Source of the DNA: Pseudomonas sp. PB120
GTDB lineage: Bacteria; Pseudomonadota; Gammaproteobacteria; Pseudomonadales; Pseudomonadaceae
Reading direction: 5' to 3'
Length of the DNA stretch: 55,840 nucleotides
NCBI RefSeq assembly: GCF_009761815.1
Contig: NZ_RWIN01000002.1
Location: 1 to 55,840 of the forward strand
Numbering within the stretch: position 1 is the stretch's first letter; every line of letters starts with the position of its first letter. Below, piece after piece: positions 1 through 8,897 of this stretch. The position numbers and the translations under genes are program-made. Under the pieces are notes generated by a model. That model had not been told where the DNA came from. It made no database searches and saw nothing but the letters and a program-made list of their open reading frames with translations.

Positions 1-96
1 TGGAACCACCTGATCCCATCCCGAACTCAGCAGTGAAACGATGCATCGCCGATGGTAGTGTGGGGTTTCCCCATGTGAGAGTAGGTCATCGTCAAG
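1..96 (+). rRNA. rrf: 5S ribosomal RNA, 3' part
   Basis: The first 96 bases match the central and 3' parts of a pseudomonad 5S rRNA, including CCCGAACTCAG, GATGGTAGTGTGGGG and the closing GTAGGTCATCGTCAAG. The 5' end (about 20-25 bases) lies before the window. The gene is followed closely by a strong terminator, which marks the end of an rrn operon on the plus strand. The exact 3' end is approximate. Confidence 0.95.
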
Positions 97-107
97 ATTA
101 AATTCCG

Positions 108-141
108 AAACCCCAATTGCGCAAGCAATTGGGGTTTTGTT
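108..141 (+). terminator. rrn operon terminator
   Basis: A 13-bp perfect stem (AAACCCCAATTGC paired with GCAATTGGGGTTT) with a GCAA tetraloop is followed by a T-rich run (TTGTTTT). It lies just after 5S rRNA and fits a factor-independent terminator for the rRNA operon. Confidence 0.93.
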
Positions 142-245
142 TTGCCCGGAATAAAAGCACGATCGGGTTACTGCGTAAATTTACACAGTTATTTTCGATT
201 CTGGACACTAGAATAGGTCCACCTTTCTTCGGAGCCAGAGCCCTT

Positions 246-905
246 ATGCCAGATCCGGTTGACGCCCCTGGGCTGTCAGAATTACCGCTGGACGACTTGG
301 TAGCCTGTCATGAGTGCGACTTGCTGATGCGCAAGCCCACGCTCGCTCATGGCGAGAAAGCCCTATGCCCGCGCTGTGGCTACGAGCTCTACGCGCATCG
401 ATACAACGTTGTGCAGCGCAGTCTTGCCTTGGTCATCGCCGCGTTATTGTTGTACATCCCGGCGAACTTTTTACCCATCATGCAGCTCCATCTACTCGGG
501 CAATCGTCACATGACACTGTCTGGAGCGGCGTTGTCGGCCTGTTCCATACCGGGATGCAAGGCGTTGCGGTCGTGGTGTTTCTCTGCAGCATGGGGATTC
601 CGCTGCTCAAGCTGCTCTGCCAACTGGTCGTGCTGTTGAGCATCCGTTTTGATATCGGGCGTAGCTATGGCCTTCTGCTCTACCGCATTTATCACCATCT
701 GCGAGACTGGGGGATGCTTGAGGTCTACCTCATGGGCGTGCTGGTAGCGATCGTAAAGCTGGCAGATATGGCAGCGATTACCGTAGGCCTCGGCCTGGCG
801 TGTTTTATCAGTTTGTTGTTGGTCCAGGTCTGGTTGGAGGTGGTGATGTCGCCCCATCAGATCTGGCAGGCTTTATCAGGAGAGGATGCCCATGCGGGCG
901 ATTGA
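246..905 (+). CDS. pqiA: PqiA/LetA-family membrane protein, first half-subunit
   Basis: This is a 219-residue inner-membrane protein of the paraquat-inducible protein A (PqiA/LetA) family, partner of MCE proteins in envelope lipid transport. The N-terminus carries a zinc-ribbon-like pair of CxxC motifs (CHECDLLM and CPRCGYEL), followed by about four hydrophobic helices with the family signature YIPANFLPIM. The reading frame is open upstream to position 117, but the segment before 246 overlaps the rrn terminator, and the ATG at 246 gives the normal family N-terminus. E. coli PqiA and LetA contain two such modules in one chain. Here this gene supplies the first and the overlapping next gene the second. 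It probably heads a three-gene operon with the MCE gene. Confidence 0.9.
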   Translation: MPDPVDAPGLSELPLDDLVACHECDLLMRKPTLAHGEKALCPRCGYELYAHRYNVVQRSLALVIAALLLYIPANFLPIMQLHLLGQSSHDTVWSGVVGLFHTGMQGVAVVVFLCSMGIPLLKLLCQLVVLLSIRFDIGRSYGLLLYRIYHHLRDWGMLEVYLMGVLVAIVKLADMAAITVGLGLACFISLLLVQVWLEVVMSPHQIWQALSGEDAHAGD

Positions 906-1515
906 TGCAGGCATTCTGATTTGCACCGAATGTCACGAATTGAACAAGCAGGATGCTGATAGCGATGAACAGACCTGCACCCGTTGCGGTGCGCTGGTGC
1001 ACGCCCGGCGCCCGAACAGTCTGGCGCGCACCTGGGCACTGCTGATCACCGCCGCCATTCTCTACATCCCGGCAAATGTGTTGCCGATCATGACGGTCAG
1101 CTCCTTGGGCCAGGGCGATCCCAGTACGATCATGTCCGGCGTCATTCAACTGGTTCAGCACGGCATGATTCCAATCGCGGCCGTGGTGTTCATCGCCAGC
1201 ATCCTGGTCCCGACATTCAAATTGGTCGGTATCGCCTTGCTGTTGTTCTCGGTGCAGCGCCGCCAGCCGCTCTCGGCTCGTCAACGTATCTGGATGTACC
1301 GCTTCATCGAGTTCATCGGCCGCTGGTCAATGCTGGATATCTTTGTGATCGCGATCCTGGTGGCGGTCGTGAATTTTGGACGGCTTGCCAGCGTCGAAGC
1401 CAATCTTGGCGCCATCGCCTTCGCCAGTGTGGTGATTCTGACGATGCTTGCCGCAGTTACTTTCGATCCCCGACTGATTTGGGATAACACGGAGTCGGAC
1501 GACGACTATGACTGA
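892..1515 (+). CDS. pqiA: PqiA/LetA-family membrane protein, second half-subunit
   Basis: A 207-residue protein homologous to its upstream neighbour. It has a CxxC zinc-ribbon pair (CTECHELN and CTRCGALV), then four hydrophobic segments with YIPANVLPIM. It overlaps the preceding gene by 14 bases and the following MCE gene by 8, implying translational coupling. AGGAGAG at 878-884 is well spaced for the ATG at 892. The ATG at 886 lies almost on the ribosome-binding site, so 892 was chosen. Together the two proteins probably form the two halves of a LetA-like transmembrane unit that feeds lipid into the MCE tunnel. That role is inferred from the family. Confidence 0.9.
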   Translation: MRAIDAGILICTECHELNKQDADSDEQTCTRCGALVHARRPNSLARTWALLITAAILYIPANVLPIMTVSSLGQGDPSTIMSGVIQLVQHGMIPIAAVVFIASILVPTFKLVGIALLLFSVQRRQPLSARQRIWMYRFIEFIGRWSMLDIFVIAILVAVVNFGRLASVEANLGAIAFASVVILTMLAAVTFDPRLIWDNTESDDDYD

Positions 1516-3811
1516 TTTGCCTACCGCTAAAACCCGACCGGCTTCGAACTGGTCTGCCATTTGGGTGTTGCCCCTGATTGCCCTGATCATCGGCGGCTGG
1601 CTTGGCTGGCGTGCCTACACCGAGACCGGTATCGAGATTCAGGTTCGTTTCGAAAGCGGTGAAGGCATTCAGGCCAACAAGACTGAAGTCGTCTACAAAG
1701 GCATGTCGGTCGGCAAGGTGAAAACCCTCAAGCTGGATGACGAAGGTGCCGCCAAAGGCGTGATCGCAACCATCGAAATGAACAAGGACGTGGAGCCCTA
1801 TCTCAGAACCAGCACCCGTTTCTGGCTGGTCAAGCCGAGCGTGACCCTGGCCGGTATTACTGGCCTGGAAACCCTGGTGTCCGGCAACTACGTCGCCGTT
1901 AGCCCCGGTGAAGGCGAGCCCACGCGCAAGTTCAAGGCACTGGCTGAAGAGCCGCCGCTGTCGGATGCCAAGCCCGGTCTTCACCTGACCATCAAGGCCG
2001 ACCGCCTGGGATCACTGAACCGTGGCAGCCCGGTGTTCTACAAGCAAATCAAAGTCGGCCAGATTAAAAGTTACCTGCTGTCCGAAGACCAAAGCACTGT
2101 TGAGCTCAAAGTCTTCATTGAACCCACCTACGCAAAACTTGTGCGCAAACACACGCGTTTCTGGAATGCCAGTGGCATCAGCATCGATGCCAATCTCTCC
2201 GGCGTGAAAGTGCGTAGCGAATCACTGGCCAGCATCGTCGCCGGCGGCATCGCGTTCGCCACACCCGAAAACCGCAAAGACAGTCCGCCCACCGATCCGA
2301 GTCTTCCATTCCGTCTGTATGAGGACTTCGATGCAGCCGCTGCCGGTATCCGGGTCAAGGTAAAACTCAGCGACTTCGAAGGCCTTCAGGCTGGCCGCAC
2401 GCCCGTGATGTACAAGGGCATTCAGGTCGGGAACCTGAAAGCACTGAAGATCGATCCAGACCTGTCCGCTGCGACAGCCGAATTGACCCTCGATCCGCTG
2501 GCCGAGGACTACCTGGTTACCGGCACGCAGTTCTGGGTGGTCAAACCGTCGATCTCTCTTGCGGGTATCACGGGGCTCGAGGCGCTGGTCAAAGGTAACT
2601 ACATCGCCATCCGCCCTGGCGACAAAGGCTCGGCGCCCCAGCGCGAGTTCGTGGCGCGCCCCAAGGCGCCGCCACTGGACCTTCGTTCGCCGGGATTGCA
2701 CCTGGTGTTGTTCACGGAGAACCTGGGTTCGCTGGAAGTCGGCAGCCCGATTCTCTACAAGCAGGTCAAGGTCGGTTCGGTCCAGAGCTATCAGTTCTCC
2801 AAGACCAAGCAACAATTGGTCATCGGTGTCCACATCGAGAAGGAGTATGAAGGGCTGGTCAACGCCTCGACCCGTTTCTGGAACGCCAGCGGCATTACGC
2901 TCACGGGCGGCTTGACCGGTGGAATCCAGGTCAAAAGTGAATCGCTGCAAAGCCTGATGGCCGGCGGTATCGCCTTCGAGACTCCGCAAGCCAAGGCTCC
3001 GTTGCAGAAACGGATTCCGCGTTTCCGTCTGTTCGCCAGCCATGACGACGCCAACCAGAAAGGCGCCGTGGTCACGATCAAGGTTGATCGCGCCGATGGT
3101 TTGCGCACCGGCACTCCTGTGCGATTCAAAGGCCTGGACGTCGGCAAGATCGAAGACGTCGACCTCTCTGATGACCTGCAATCGGTAATGCTCACCGCGC
3201 GGATCACCGAAGTGCCTGAGCGTATTGCTCGGGTTGGCAGTCAGTTCTGGGTGGTCAAGCCTGAGCTGGGGTTGATCAAGACGTCCAACCTGGAGACGTT
3301 GGTAACCGGGCAATACATCGAAGTTCAGCCTGCAGCGAAGAACCTCGGCCCACAGAAGAATTTCGTGGCCCTGGCCAATCCACCGGAAACGGTCACTCAG
3401 GAAGCCGGTCTGAGTCTGGTGCTGAGTGCTGCCCGCCGTGGTTCGCTGAAAACCGGTGTGCCGGTGACCTATCGTGAAGTGACTGTCGGCAAAGTGACGG
3501 GCTATGAGCTGGGTCAGACCGCTGACCGTGTGTTGGTGCACATTCTGATCGAGCCCAAGTACGCGCCGCTCGTGCGCAGCGGTACGCGTTTCTGGAACAC
3601 CAGCGGTTTCGGTTTCGACTATGGCTTGTTCAAAGGTGCGACAGTGCGCACTGAATCGCTGGAAACGTTGATTCAGGGCGGTATCGCCTTTGCCACACCG
3701 GACGGTGACCGCATGGGCAGCCCTGCACGGGCGGAGCAGACGTTCCCGTTGTTCGACAAGTTTGAGGATGAGTGGCTGACCTGGGCGCCGAAGATTTCGC
3801 TCGGCAAGTAG
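1508..3811 (+). CDS. pqiB: Six-domain MCE protein (PqiB/LetB-like lipid transport tunnel)
   Basis: A 767-residue protein with one N-terminal transmembrane helix (about residues 14-35) and a long periplasmic part. I count six MCE/MlaD modules by the repeated core VxYKGxxVGKV, for example YKGMSVGKV, YKQIKVGQI, YKGIQVGNL, YKQVKVGSV, FKGLDVGKI and YREVTVGKV. The modules alternate between two types: odd ones contain FWVVKPSxSLAGITGLE-like segments and even ones FWNASGI with AGGIAF. E. coli PqiB has three modules and LetB seven, so six is intermediate. Family members stack as hexameric rings to form a hydrophobic channel between inner and outer membranes. It is the last gene of the operon with the two PqiA halves and ends before a bidirectional terminator. 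Confidence 0.92.
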   Translation: MTDLPTAKTRPASNWSAIWVLPLIALIIGGWLGWRAYTETGIEIQVRFESGEGIQANKTEVVYKGMSVGKVKTLKLDDEGAAKGVIATIEMNKDVEPYLRTSTRFWLVKPSVTLAGITGLETLVSGNYVAVSPGEGEPTRKFKALAEEPPLSDAKPGLHLTIKADRLGSLNRGSPVFYKQIKVGQIKSYLLSEDQSTVELKVFIEPTYAKLVRKHTRFWNASGISIDANLSGVKVRSESLASIVAGGIAFATPENRKDSPPTDPSLPFRLYEDFDAAAAGIRVKVKLSDFEGLQAGRTPVMYKGIQVGNLKALKIDPDLSAATAELTLDPLAEDYLVTGTQFWVVKPSISLAGITGLEALVKGNYIAIRPGDKGSAPQREFVARPKAPPLDLRSPGLHLVLFTENLGSLEVGSPILYKQVKVGSVQSYQFSKTKQQLVIGVHIEKEYEGLVNASTRFWNASGITLTGGLTGGIQVKSESLQSLMAGGIAFETPQAKAPLQKRIPRFRLFASHDDANQKGAVVTIKVDRADGLRTGTPVRFKGLDVGKIEDVDLSDDLQSVMLTARITEVPERIARVGSQFWVVKPELGLIKTSNLETLVTGQYIEVQPAAKNLGPQKNFVALANPPETVTQEAGLSLVLSAARRGSLKTGVPVTYREVTVGKVTGYELGQTADRVLVHILIEPKYAPLVRSGTRFWNTSGFGFDYGLFKGATVRTESLETLIQGGIAFATPDGDRMGSPARAEQTFPLFDKFEDEWLTWAPKISLGK

Positions 3812-3860
3812 TTGATTGGCGGCCGCGCTGCCGCCAAAGATACAAACGAAAGCCCACAAA

Positions 3861-3894
3861 AAAGGCCGTGATCCAATGGATCGCGGCCTTTTTC
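3861..3894. terminator. Bidirectional terminator between pqiB and mksB
   Basis: The hairpin AAAGGCCGTGATCC-AAT-GGATCGCGGCCTTT has one G/T wobble and is flanked by A and T runs on the two sides. It lies between the convergent MCE gene and mksB and can serve both. Confidence 0.85.
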
Positions 3895-3911
3895 ATACCT
3901 GACGATTTACC

Positions 3912-6752
3912 TCAAACTGCATCCAGCTCAGGCTCATCCGCCTCAACATTAACCACAGCCTTCACCTCATCGTGGCGACGAATGTACTTCCAGTCCGCCT
4001 CATCGATGTAGATCCCGTTCGGGCCGCTGCCGCCTTCCAGGTCAATCGCGACACTGGCGCACACCTGCGGCTTCACACTCGCCAGGATCGGCACGAAACC
4101 CAGTTGCAGACTGGTTTCCAGCAGCGCGGCCTGGTTCTTCTCGTCGATGTCCGCCGCCTCATCGAGGTAGTACGGCAGGCGCACACGACCGGCCTGGTCG
4201 CGGTCCATCAAGTGCAGCAACAAGTACATGTTGGTCAGCGCCTTGATGGTCATGGTGGTGCCGTTGGATGCCGCGCCGTCGATATCGGTGTGGATCACCG
4301 GCTGACCGTTGACCTTGGTGATCTCGAACGCCAATTCGAACAAGTCCTTGAGGCCGAGCTGGTTGTGGTTCGCCGCCACCAGACGTGCCAAATATTCCTT
4401 GGCCTCTTCGTTTTTGTTGTCCTGATCGGCGCTTTGGCTCAGGTCGAACACGGACAGGGTTTCGCCTTCCTCGTACTGGCCGGCGCTGTGGATGATCTGG
4501 TCGATGTGCTTGAGGGCTTCCTTGTTCGGCGCGAGCACGATGCGGAAGCTTTGCAGGTTGGAGACCTGACGCTTGTTGATCTCGCGGTTGAACAGCGCCA
4601 GTTGGTGCTCGAGGCTGTCGTAGTCGCTGCGGATGTTGCGCAGGGTCCGGGCGATGTCGGTCACCGCTGCACGACGCGCCTTGCCGAGGGTGAGCGCTTC
4701 ATCGGTGCGGTGCGCGTACGCATTGATCAGCAGTTGCAGGCGACGCTCCATATCATCTTCGCTGTCGAACTTGGCCACGCCTTTGAGGCGCACCTGAGCG
4801 TACAGCGCTTCGATCTGACCGTCGCTGCGCTGCAAACCCTGCCAGCTGTCCTGATAGTCATTGAGCAGCGGCAGCAGATTGTCCATGGAGTCGTCGATCG
4901 GGTCCATGAACGGGGTGCCGAACGGCAGGTCTGCCGGCAGCAGCTGACGGCGACGCAGTGCATCGTCGAGGGTACGTTGCTTGGCTTCCATGTCGCCGAT
5001 CTGACGGCCGACCAATTGCAGCTTGGCCGACAGTTGCTGGACGCGCTCGGTGAAGGCGTCGCTGGAACGCTTCAATTCTTCCTGCGCGGCTTCCATCTGC
5101 GCCAGTTGCTCAAGCTTGTCGTCTTCCTCGGCGCTCAGGGTTTGCGCGCGACGGAAGTCTTCCAGGGCTTTCTGCGCATCCAGAACTTGCTGGTACAGCG
5201 CTTCGGTCTGGGTCTTGCTCGCGGCGCGGTCGGCGGCCACGGCGGCCTGGGTTTTCAGCTGCTTGAGTTCTTTCTCCAGGCGCTCCTTCTGATCGCGCAA
5301 TGCTGCACGGTCGGCCAGGGCTTGCAGGGCCGGCGGCTCGATGTGCGAGATGTCGATGGACAGCCCTGGCACTTCGAAACGCTCGCCTTTGAAGCCGTCG
5401 AGAATCAGCTCCATGGATTTGACCCACTGACCGTCCTCGTCCAGCGTAATGCCATGCTCACCGAGCGGCAGGCTGAACAGCGCGCTGTTGAACAGACGCA
5501 TCAAGCGTTCGACGTCCTGCTGCGAGAACTCCTCGCGCAGACGGGCGTAGCTGTTGTTGTCGGCGTGATCGAGTTGCTGCTTTACCGACTTCAGGCGTTT
5601 TTCCAGGTCCCGCAGACGCTCTTCCAGGTCCTCGGCGCTGAACTGCCGCGACTGGGCCAGCGCACCGGCCAGTTCATCGTGAGCATCCTTGGCCGCGAGC
5701 AGTTGCTGCTCGAGCACTTTGACGTCATCGACCAGCGCGAAGCGATGCTTGAGCACCGACAATTCGCCAAGCCAGCGCTGGATGCCGGTGATTTCCCGCT
5801 CCAGACGCATCAGCTCCTGGGTGCCGCCGCGTTGATCGTTTTGCAGTGCGTCCTGCTCGTTGCGGTAATGCTCGGCCTGAATCGTCAGCTCTTCCTTGCG
5901 CGCACTGGCGTAGTCCGACCAGGTGCCGAGCAGGGAGTCGAGCAGTGGCGAGATCCGGTGCAGTTTGCCGCGCAGGATATTGCGCTGAGTCACGCCCGCC
6001 GCGAGGGCTTCGACCAATGGGCCGGCGGTGACCAGCGAGTTGTAGTCCTGCTCCATGCGTCGTACATCGCGGAAGGCTTCTTCGCACGCGGCGATGTAAT
6101 CGACACTGCCGGAACGCAGGCTGTGTTCGAACGCATCGAGGAACAGCTGTTTGAGCTTGGCCGCGGTGATTTCACGCATGTGCAGCAAGTTGATGAACAA
6201 CGCGCGGAAGGTCTTCAGGCTCTGCTCGCTGGTGGAGCGTAGCGGGATCAGCGTCAGGTCCAGCGGGATCGAGGTGTGACCGCCGACCAGCAAGCGCCGC
6301 AGTTCATCAGGCTTCAGCTCGTAGGCTTTCAGGCCTTCGCGTTCAAGGTTGGTGAACAATTCTTTCTGGCGCAGGCAGGTGTCGTTTTTCTGATAGTGAG
6401 CCAGGTCGAGTTTGCCGGCGTAGGCGAAGAACTGGTGGCCGAAACCACCGCCCGGGCCACGGCCAACCACGCCGATCACATGTGGGCCGTGGGGCAGCGA
6501 GACTTCAACCAGGATGTAACTGGTGTCCGAGGCAAAGTAAAAACGACGGGATTGTTCCAGGCTGTACTTGCCGAAACTCATGTCCGACATGCGCGCCAGA
6601 ATCGGGAACTGCAAGGCGTTGATCGAGGCGGATTTACCGAGGTTGTTCGCGCCGTAGACCGACAACGGTTCTTCCAACGGAAACAGGCCAAGGCTGTAAC
6701 CGGCCGTGTTCAAAAGGGCGAAGCGGCGAATGCCGTAGCGTTCCTTGCTCAT
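3912..6752 (-). CDS. mksB: MksB, SMC-like condensin ATPase
   Basis: A 946-residue SMC/MukB-like ATPase of the alternative condensin MksBEF, acting in chromosome organisation. The Walker A motif GANNLGKS is at about residues 34-41 and a Walker B-like segment YYLDEAADI at about 861-869. Between them are long Glu/Gln/Leu-rich coiled-coil arms (about 270-730) interrupted by a hinge-like region. The ATG overlaps the mksE stop codon (ATGA), so the genes are translationally coupled. It is the last gene of mksF-mksE-mksB, and the next gene downstream is the convergent MCE operon. No mksG (TOPRIM nuclease of the plasmid-defence Wadjet/MksBEFG type) is present beside it. Confidence 0.93.
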   Translation of the reverse strand: MSKERYGIRRFALLNTAGYSLGLFPLEEPLSVYGANNLGKSASINALQFPILARMSDMSFGKYSLEQSRRFYFASDTSYILVEVSLPHGPHVIGVVGRGPGGGFGHQFFAYAGKLDLAHYQKNDTCLRQKELFTNLEREGLKAYELKPDELRRLLVGGHTSIPLDLTLIPLRSTSEQSLKTFRALFINLLHMREITAAKLKQLFLDAFEHSLRSGSVDYIAACEEAFRDVRRMEQDYNSLVTAGPLVEALAAGVTQRNILRGKLHRISPLLDSLLGTWSDYASARKEELTIQAEHYRNEQDALQNDQRGGTQELMRLEREITGIQRWLGELSVLKHRFALVDDVKVLEQQLLAAKDAHDELAGALAQSRQFSAEDLEERLRDLEKRLKSVKQQLDHADNNSYARLREEFSQQDVERLMRLFNSALFSLPLGEHGITLDEDGQWVKSMELILDGFKGERFEVPGLSIDISHIEPPALQALADRAALRDQKERLEKELKQLKTQAAVAADRAASKTQTEALYQQVLDAQKALEDFRRAQTLSAEEDDKLEQLAQMEAAQEELKRSSDAFTERVQQLSAKLQLVGRQIGDMEAKQRTLDDALRRRQLLPADLPFGTPFMDPIDDSMDNLLPLLNDYQDSWQGLQRSDGQIEALYAQVRLKGVAKFDSEDDMERRLQLLINAYAHRTDEALTLGKARRAAVTDIARTLRNIRSDYDSLEHQLALFNREINKRQVSNLQSFRIVLAPNKEALKHIDQIIHSAGQYEEGETLSVFDLSQSADQDNKNEEAKEYLARLVAANHNQLGLKDLFELAFEITKVNGQPVIHTDIDGAASNGTTMTIKALTNMYLLLHLMDRDQAGRVRLPYYLDEAADIDEKNQAALLETSLQLGFVPILASVKPQVCASVAIDLEGGSGPNGIYIDEADWKYIRRHDEVKAVVNVEADEPELDAV

Positions 6753-7450
6753 GCGTCGGTCTCCTGTTCTTCGGCGATGGCGCGGGCCATGGCGTCTTCT
6801 TCGCTTTCTTCTTCGAAGTCACTGAGGTCCAGCGGATCATCGGTTTGCAGCAGTTTTTCGTCGCTGTCGTCGTCGATCAACACCGGTACCGGCAGCGGCA
6901 ACACGCTGTGCAGGCTGGCCGCCAGATCGCGGTCCTGCTGGACTGACAGGCAGACGTCGAGGAAGCGGTGCATCGGCGGCAGGAAACGGTAGATGCCGTT
7001 TTCTTCGCCGGCGAAACCGAGCTGGGTCATGCGGCGCATGATCTTTTCTTCGAGTTCTTCGACGGTCTGCACTTCGGCCTGGATGAACAGGTCGCGATAC
7101 TTCTCCAACAGCGACGGCAATTCATCACGCCCAAGACTACCGCCATCCAGCACGGCGACCGGGTCACGGCCCTGATCGGCCAGGTGTTCGACGAGGATGA
7201 AGGTGAACAGCGCCAGGCGTTGCGCGGTCTTGTTCACCGCCGCTGCGGCGAGGTCCGGCACGAAATAGTAGAAACCACGGGTGTCGCAAACCAGTTCGAA
7301 ACCCAGCGCCCTGAACAGGGTGCGGTACTGGTCCTGGAAGTTCGACAGCTGTGCGTAAAGCTCCGGATCGCGGCGGCTGACGTGGTAGCCCTTGAACAGC
7401 TCGCGAAAGATCGGCGCCAGCTGGGACAGTTCGGATAGATCAAGATGCAT
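6749..7450 (-). CDS. mksE: MksE, condensin accessory subunit
   Basis: A 233-residue protein of the MukE/MksE kind: helical, winged-helix-like, binding the kleisin in the condensin complex. The tail is very acidic (about residues 190-233, with runs such as DDDSDEK and EEESEEDAM). The start overlaps the mksF end by 11 bases and the stop overlaps the mksB start by 4, so the three subunits are made from one message. Identification rests on position, size and the co-operon SMC gene, because the sequence itself is poorly conserved in this family. Confidence 0.88.
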   Translation of the reverse strand: MHLDLSELSQLAPIFRELFKGYHVSRRDPELYAQLSNFQDQYRTLFRALGFELVCDTRGFYYFVPDLAAAAVNKTAQRLALFTFILVEHLADQGRDPVAVLDGGSLGRDELPSLLEKYRDLFIQAEVQTVEELEEKIMRRMTQLGFAGEENGIYRFLPPMHRFLDVCLSVQQDRDLAASLHSVLPLPVPVLIDDDSDEKLLQTDDPLDLSDFEEESEEDAMARAIAEEQETDA

Positions 7451-8717
7451 GGGGGATGCTCGCAGAATCCTCGGCGGCGGTGTCGCCGGCCGAGAGCAGG
7501 GCGAAGGAGCGCAGGCTGACCTGGTGCTCGTGAGTGTGGTAATCGCGGCGTTCCAGACGCTCGCGTTTGAAGCGTTTTTCTCGCGACAGGCGCGAGAACC
7601 AATACAGCAATTCGTCGGTGGCGCCGTTCGGCTCCTGCTCCAGCAGCCAGGTCATCAGGTCCGGCATCGGCAGGGCGTCTTCGCAACGTTCGAGCATTTC
7701 CCGAACCGTGCGTGGCGCGCGCGGTGCTTCGCCTTTCTGGGTCTTGTGGGCCTTGGGAAAACGGGCCGGTTTCGGCTCGAATCGGGCCAAGGCATACACG
7801 TAGGCTTCGACCTGACTGGCGCTGCCCAGGAACGTGCTTTGCGGACGGGTAAACATTGGCATCGCCGCTTGCGGTACTGCATCGATGCCTTTGCGACGGA
7901 TGGCCGCCAACGCCAGCGCGGCGCCTCGGGTCACGGCGTTGTGGCGACGGGCCTCTTCACGCAGCGGCAACAGCAATTCACGGGCATGACGCAGGGTCAA
8001 CTGGGCGCTGGTCTGCATTTCGAGGATGCGCGCATGGGTGCGCAACAGCATGTCGTCATCGACCAGATGCCCGAGGCGTTGTTGCTCGGTGAGCATTTTC
8101 AGCAGGACGTTTTCGACCTTGCGCACACCTTGTTCGAAGGCGCCGTCGGCGTTGACCAACTGGATCATCGGCTCGACGTATTCATCCCAGGTCGCCAGCA
8201 CTTCGGCGTAGCGCTGACGTAGCGGAATCTGCCGGTCGCTGGTCTTGGCGCGTTCGGCGACGGCCACCAGCGCCTGTTCGTCGTTGGCGAGCTTTTTCAA
8301 CACATCGCGCACGCGCATGTCGAGCAGGCGCAATTGGCGCGCCAAGTCGTTGCCATCGCGAATGTCGAACGCATCCTGAATGTAACCAGCCAGGCGCTCG
8401 AGGTGGCGCAAGTAGGCTTCGATTTCCAGGCACAGGCCCAGACGGTGCTCACGGCGCAGGTACGCGAGGAAGTCGTGGATCTGCGCGTTGAGCTCGAAAC
8501 GGTTCGGGCTTTTCGCCACGGGAACCAGAATGTCGAGGCGGATCCACACGTCCAGCAGGCTGGTGATGTCCTGCGGCGTACTGTCGAGTTGCTGGGCGGC
8601 CAGTTGCGTGCGCAGTTCGTTGAGGCTCAAGGTGCCTTGGTCGAAGTGCTCGCACAGTGGCTCCAGAAGTGCCCAGTGTTCAGCGAGGGCGCGCAAGACG
8701 CGCTTGGGTTCGATCAT
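7440..8717 (-). CDS. mksF: MksF, condensin kleisin subunit
   Basis: A 425-residue kleisin-like subunit of the MksBEF condensin, predicted to bridge the SMC heads. It is mostly alpha-helical and rich in Leu, Arg and Glu, with winged-helix-like ends. It is the first gene of the minus-strand mksFEB operon. The start was placed at the ATG at 8717 (MIEPKRVLRALAEHW). A GTG at 8783 would add 22 residues that look unlike the rest, and neither start has a strong ribosome-binding site. It is transcribed divergently from holD, with the promoters in the roughly 180-base gap. Confidence 0.86.
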   Translation of the reverse strand: MIEPKRVLRALAEHWALLEPLCEHFDQGTLSLNELRTQLAAQQLDSTPQDITSLLDVWIRLDILVPVAKSPNRFELNAQIHDFLAYLRREHRLGLCLEIEAYLRHLERLAGYIQDAFDIRDGNDLARQLRLLDMRVRDVLKKLANDEQALVAVAERAKTSDRQIPLRQRYAEVLATWDEYVEPMIQLVNADGAFEQGVRKVENVLLKMLTEQQRLGHLVDDDMLLRTHARILEMQTSAQLTLRHARELLLPLREEARRHNAVTRGAALALAAIRRKGIDAVPQAAMPMFTRPQSTFLGSASQVEAYVYALARFEPKPARFPKAHKTQKGEAPRAPRTVREMLERCEDALPMPDLMTWLLEQEPNGATDELLYWFSRLSREKRFKRERLERRDYHTHEHQVSLRSFALLSAGDTAAEDSASIPHAS

Positions 8718-8897
8718 CGGAATGGCCGGCTGGTTGGCGATTAAAAGCGGCGATTGTACTGCATCGGGGCCGATGCGATTCACTCTCGGGACGGGCTGTA
8801 GCTGTTTCTAAGGGAAAGAGTATCGATCAAGCGCGGGCGATCTTGAGCGAAGGGCGGTAGAATCACCGCACTTTAGTTATCCACAAGTGGCCGACCT

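Noticed and set aside
2222..3859. 545-codon open frame on the minus strand across pqiB
   Set aside because: Antisense shadow of the repeated MCE gene; the apparent repeats only mirror the MCE modules.
3972..6242. 756-codon open frame on the plus strand across mksB
   Set aside because: It is antisense to a clear SMC ATPase; long antisense frames arise from the codon bias of GC-rich genes. The translation is Val/Leu/Gln-rich with no recognisable domain.
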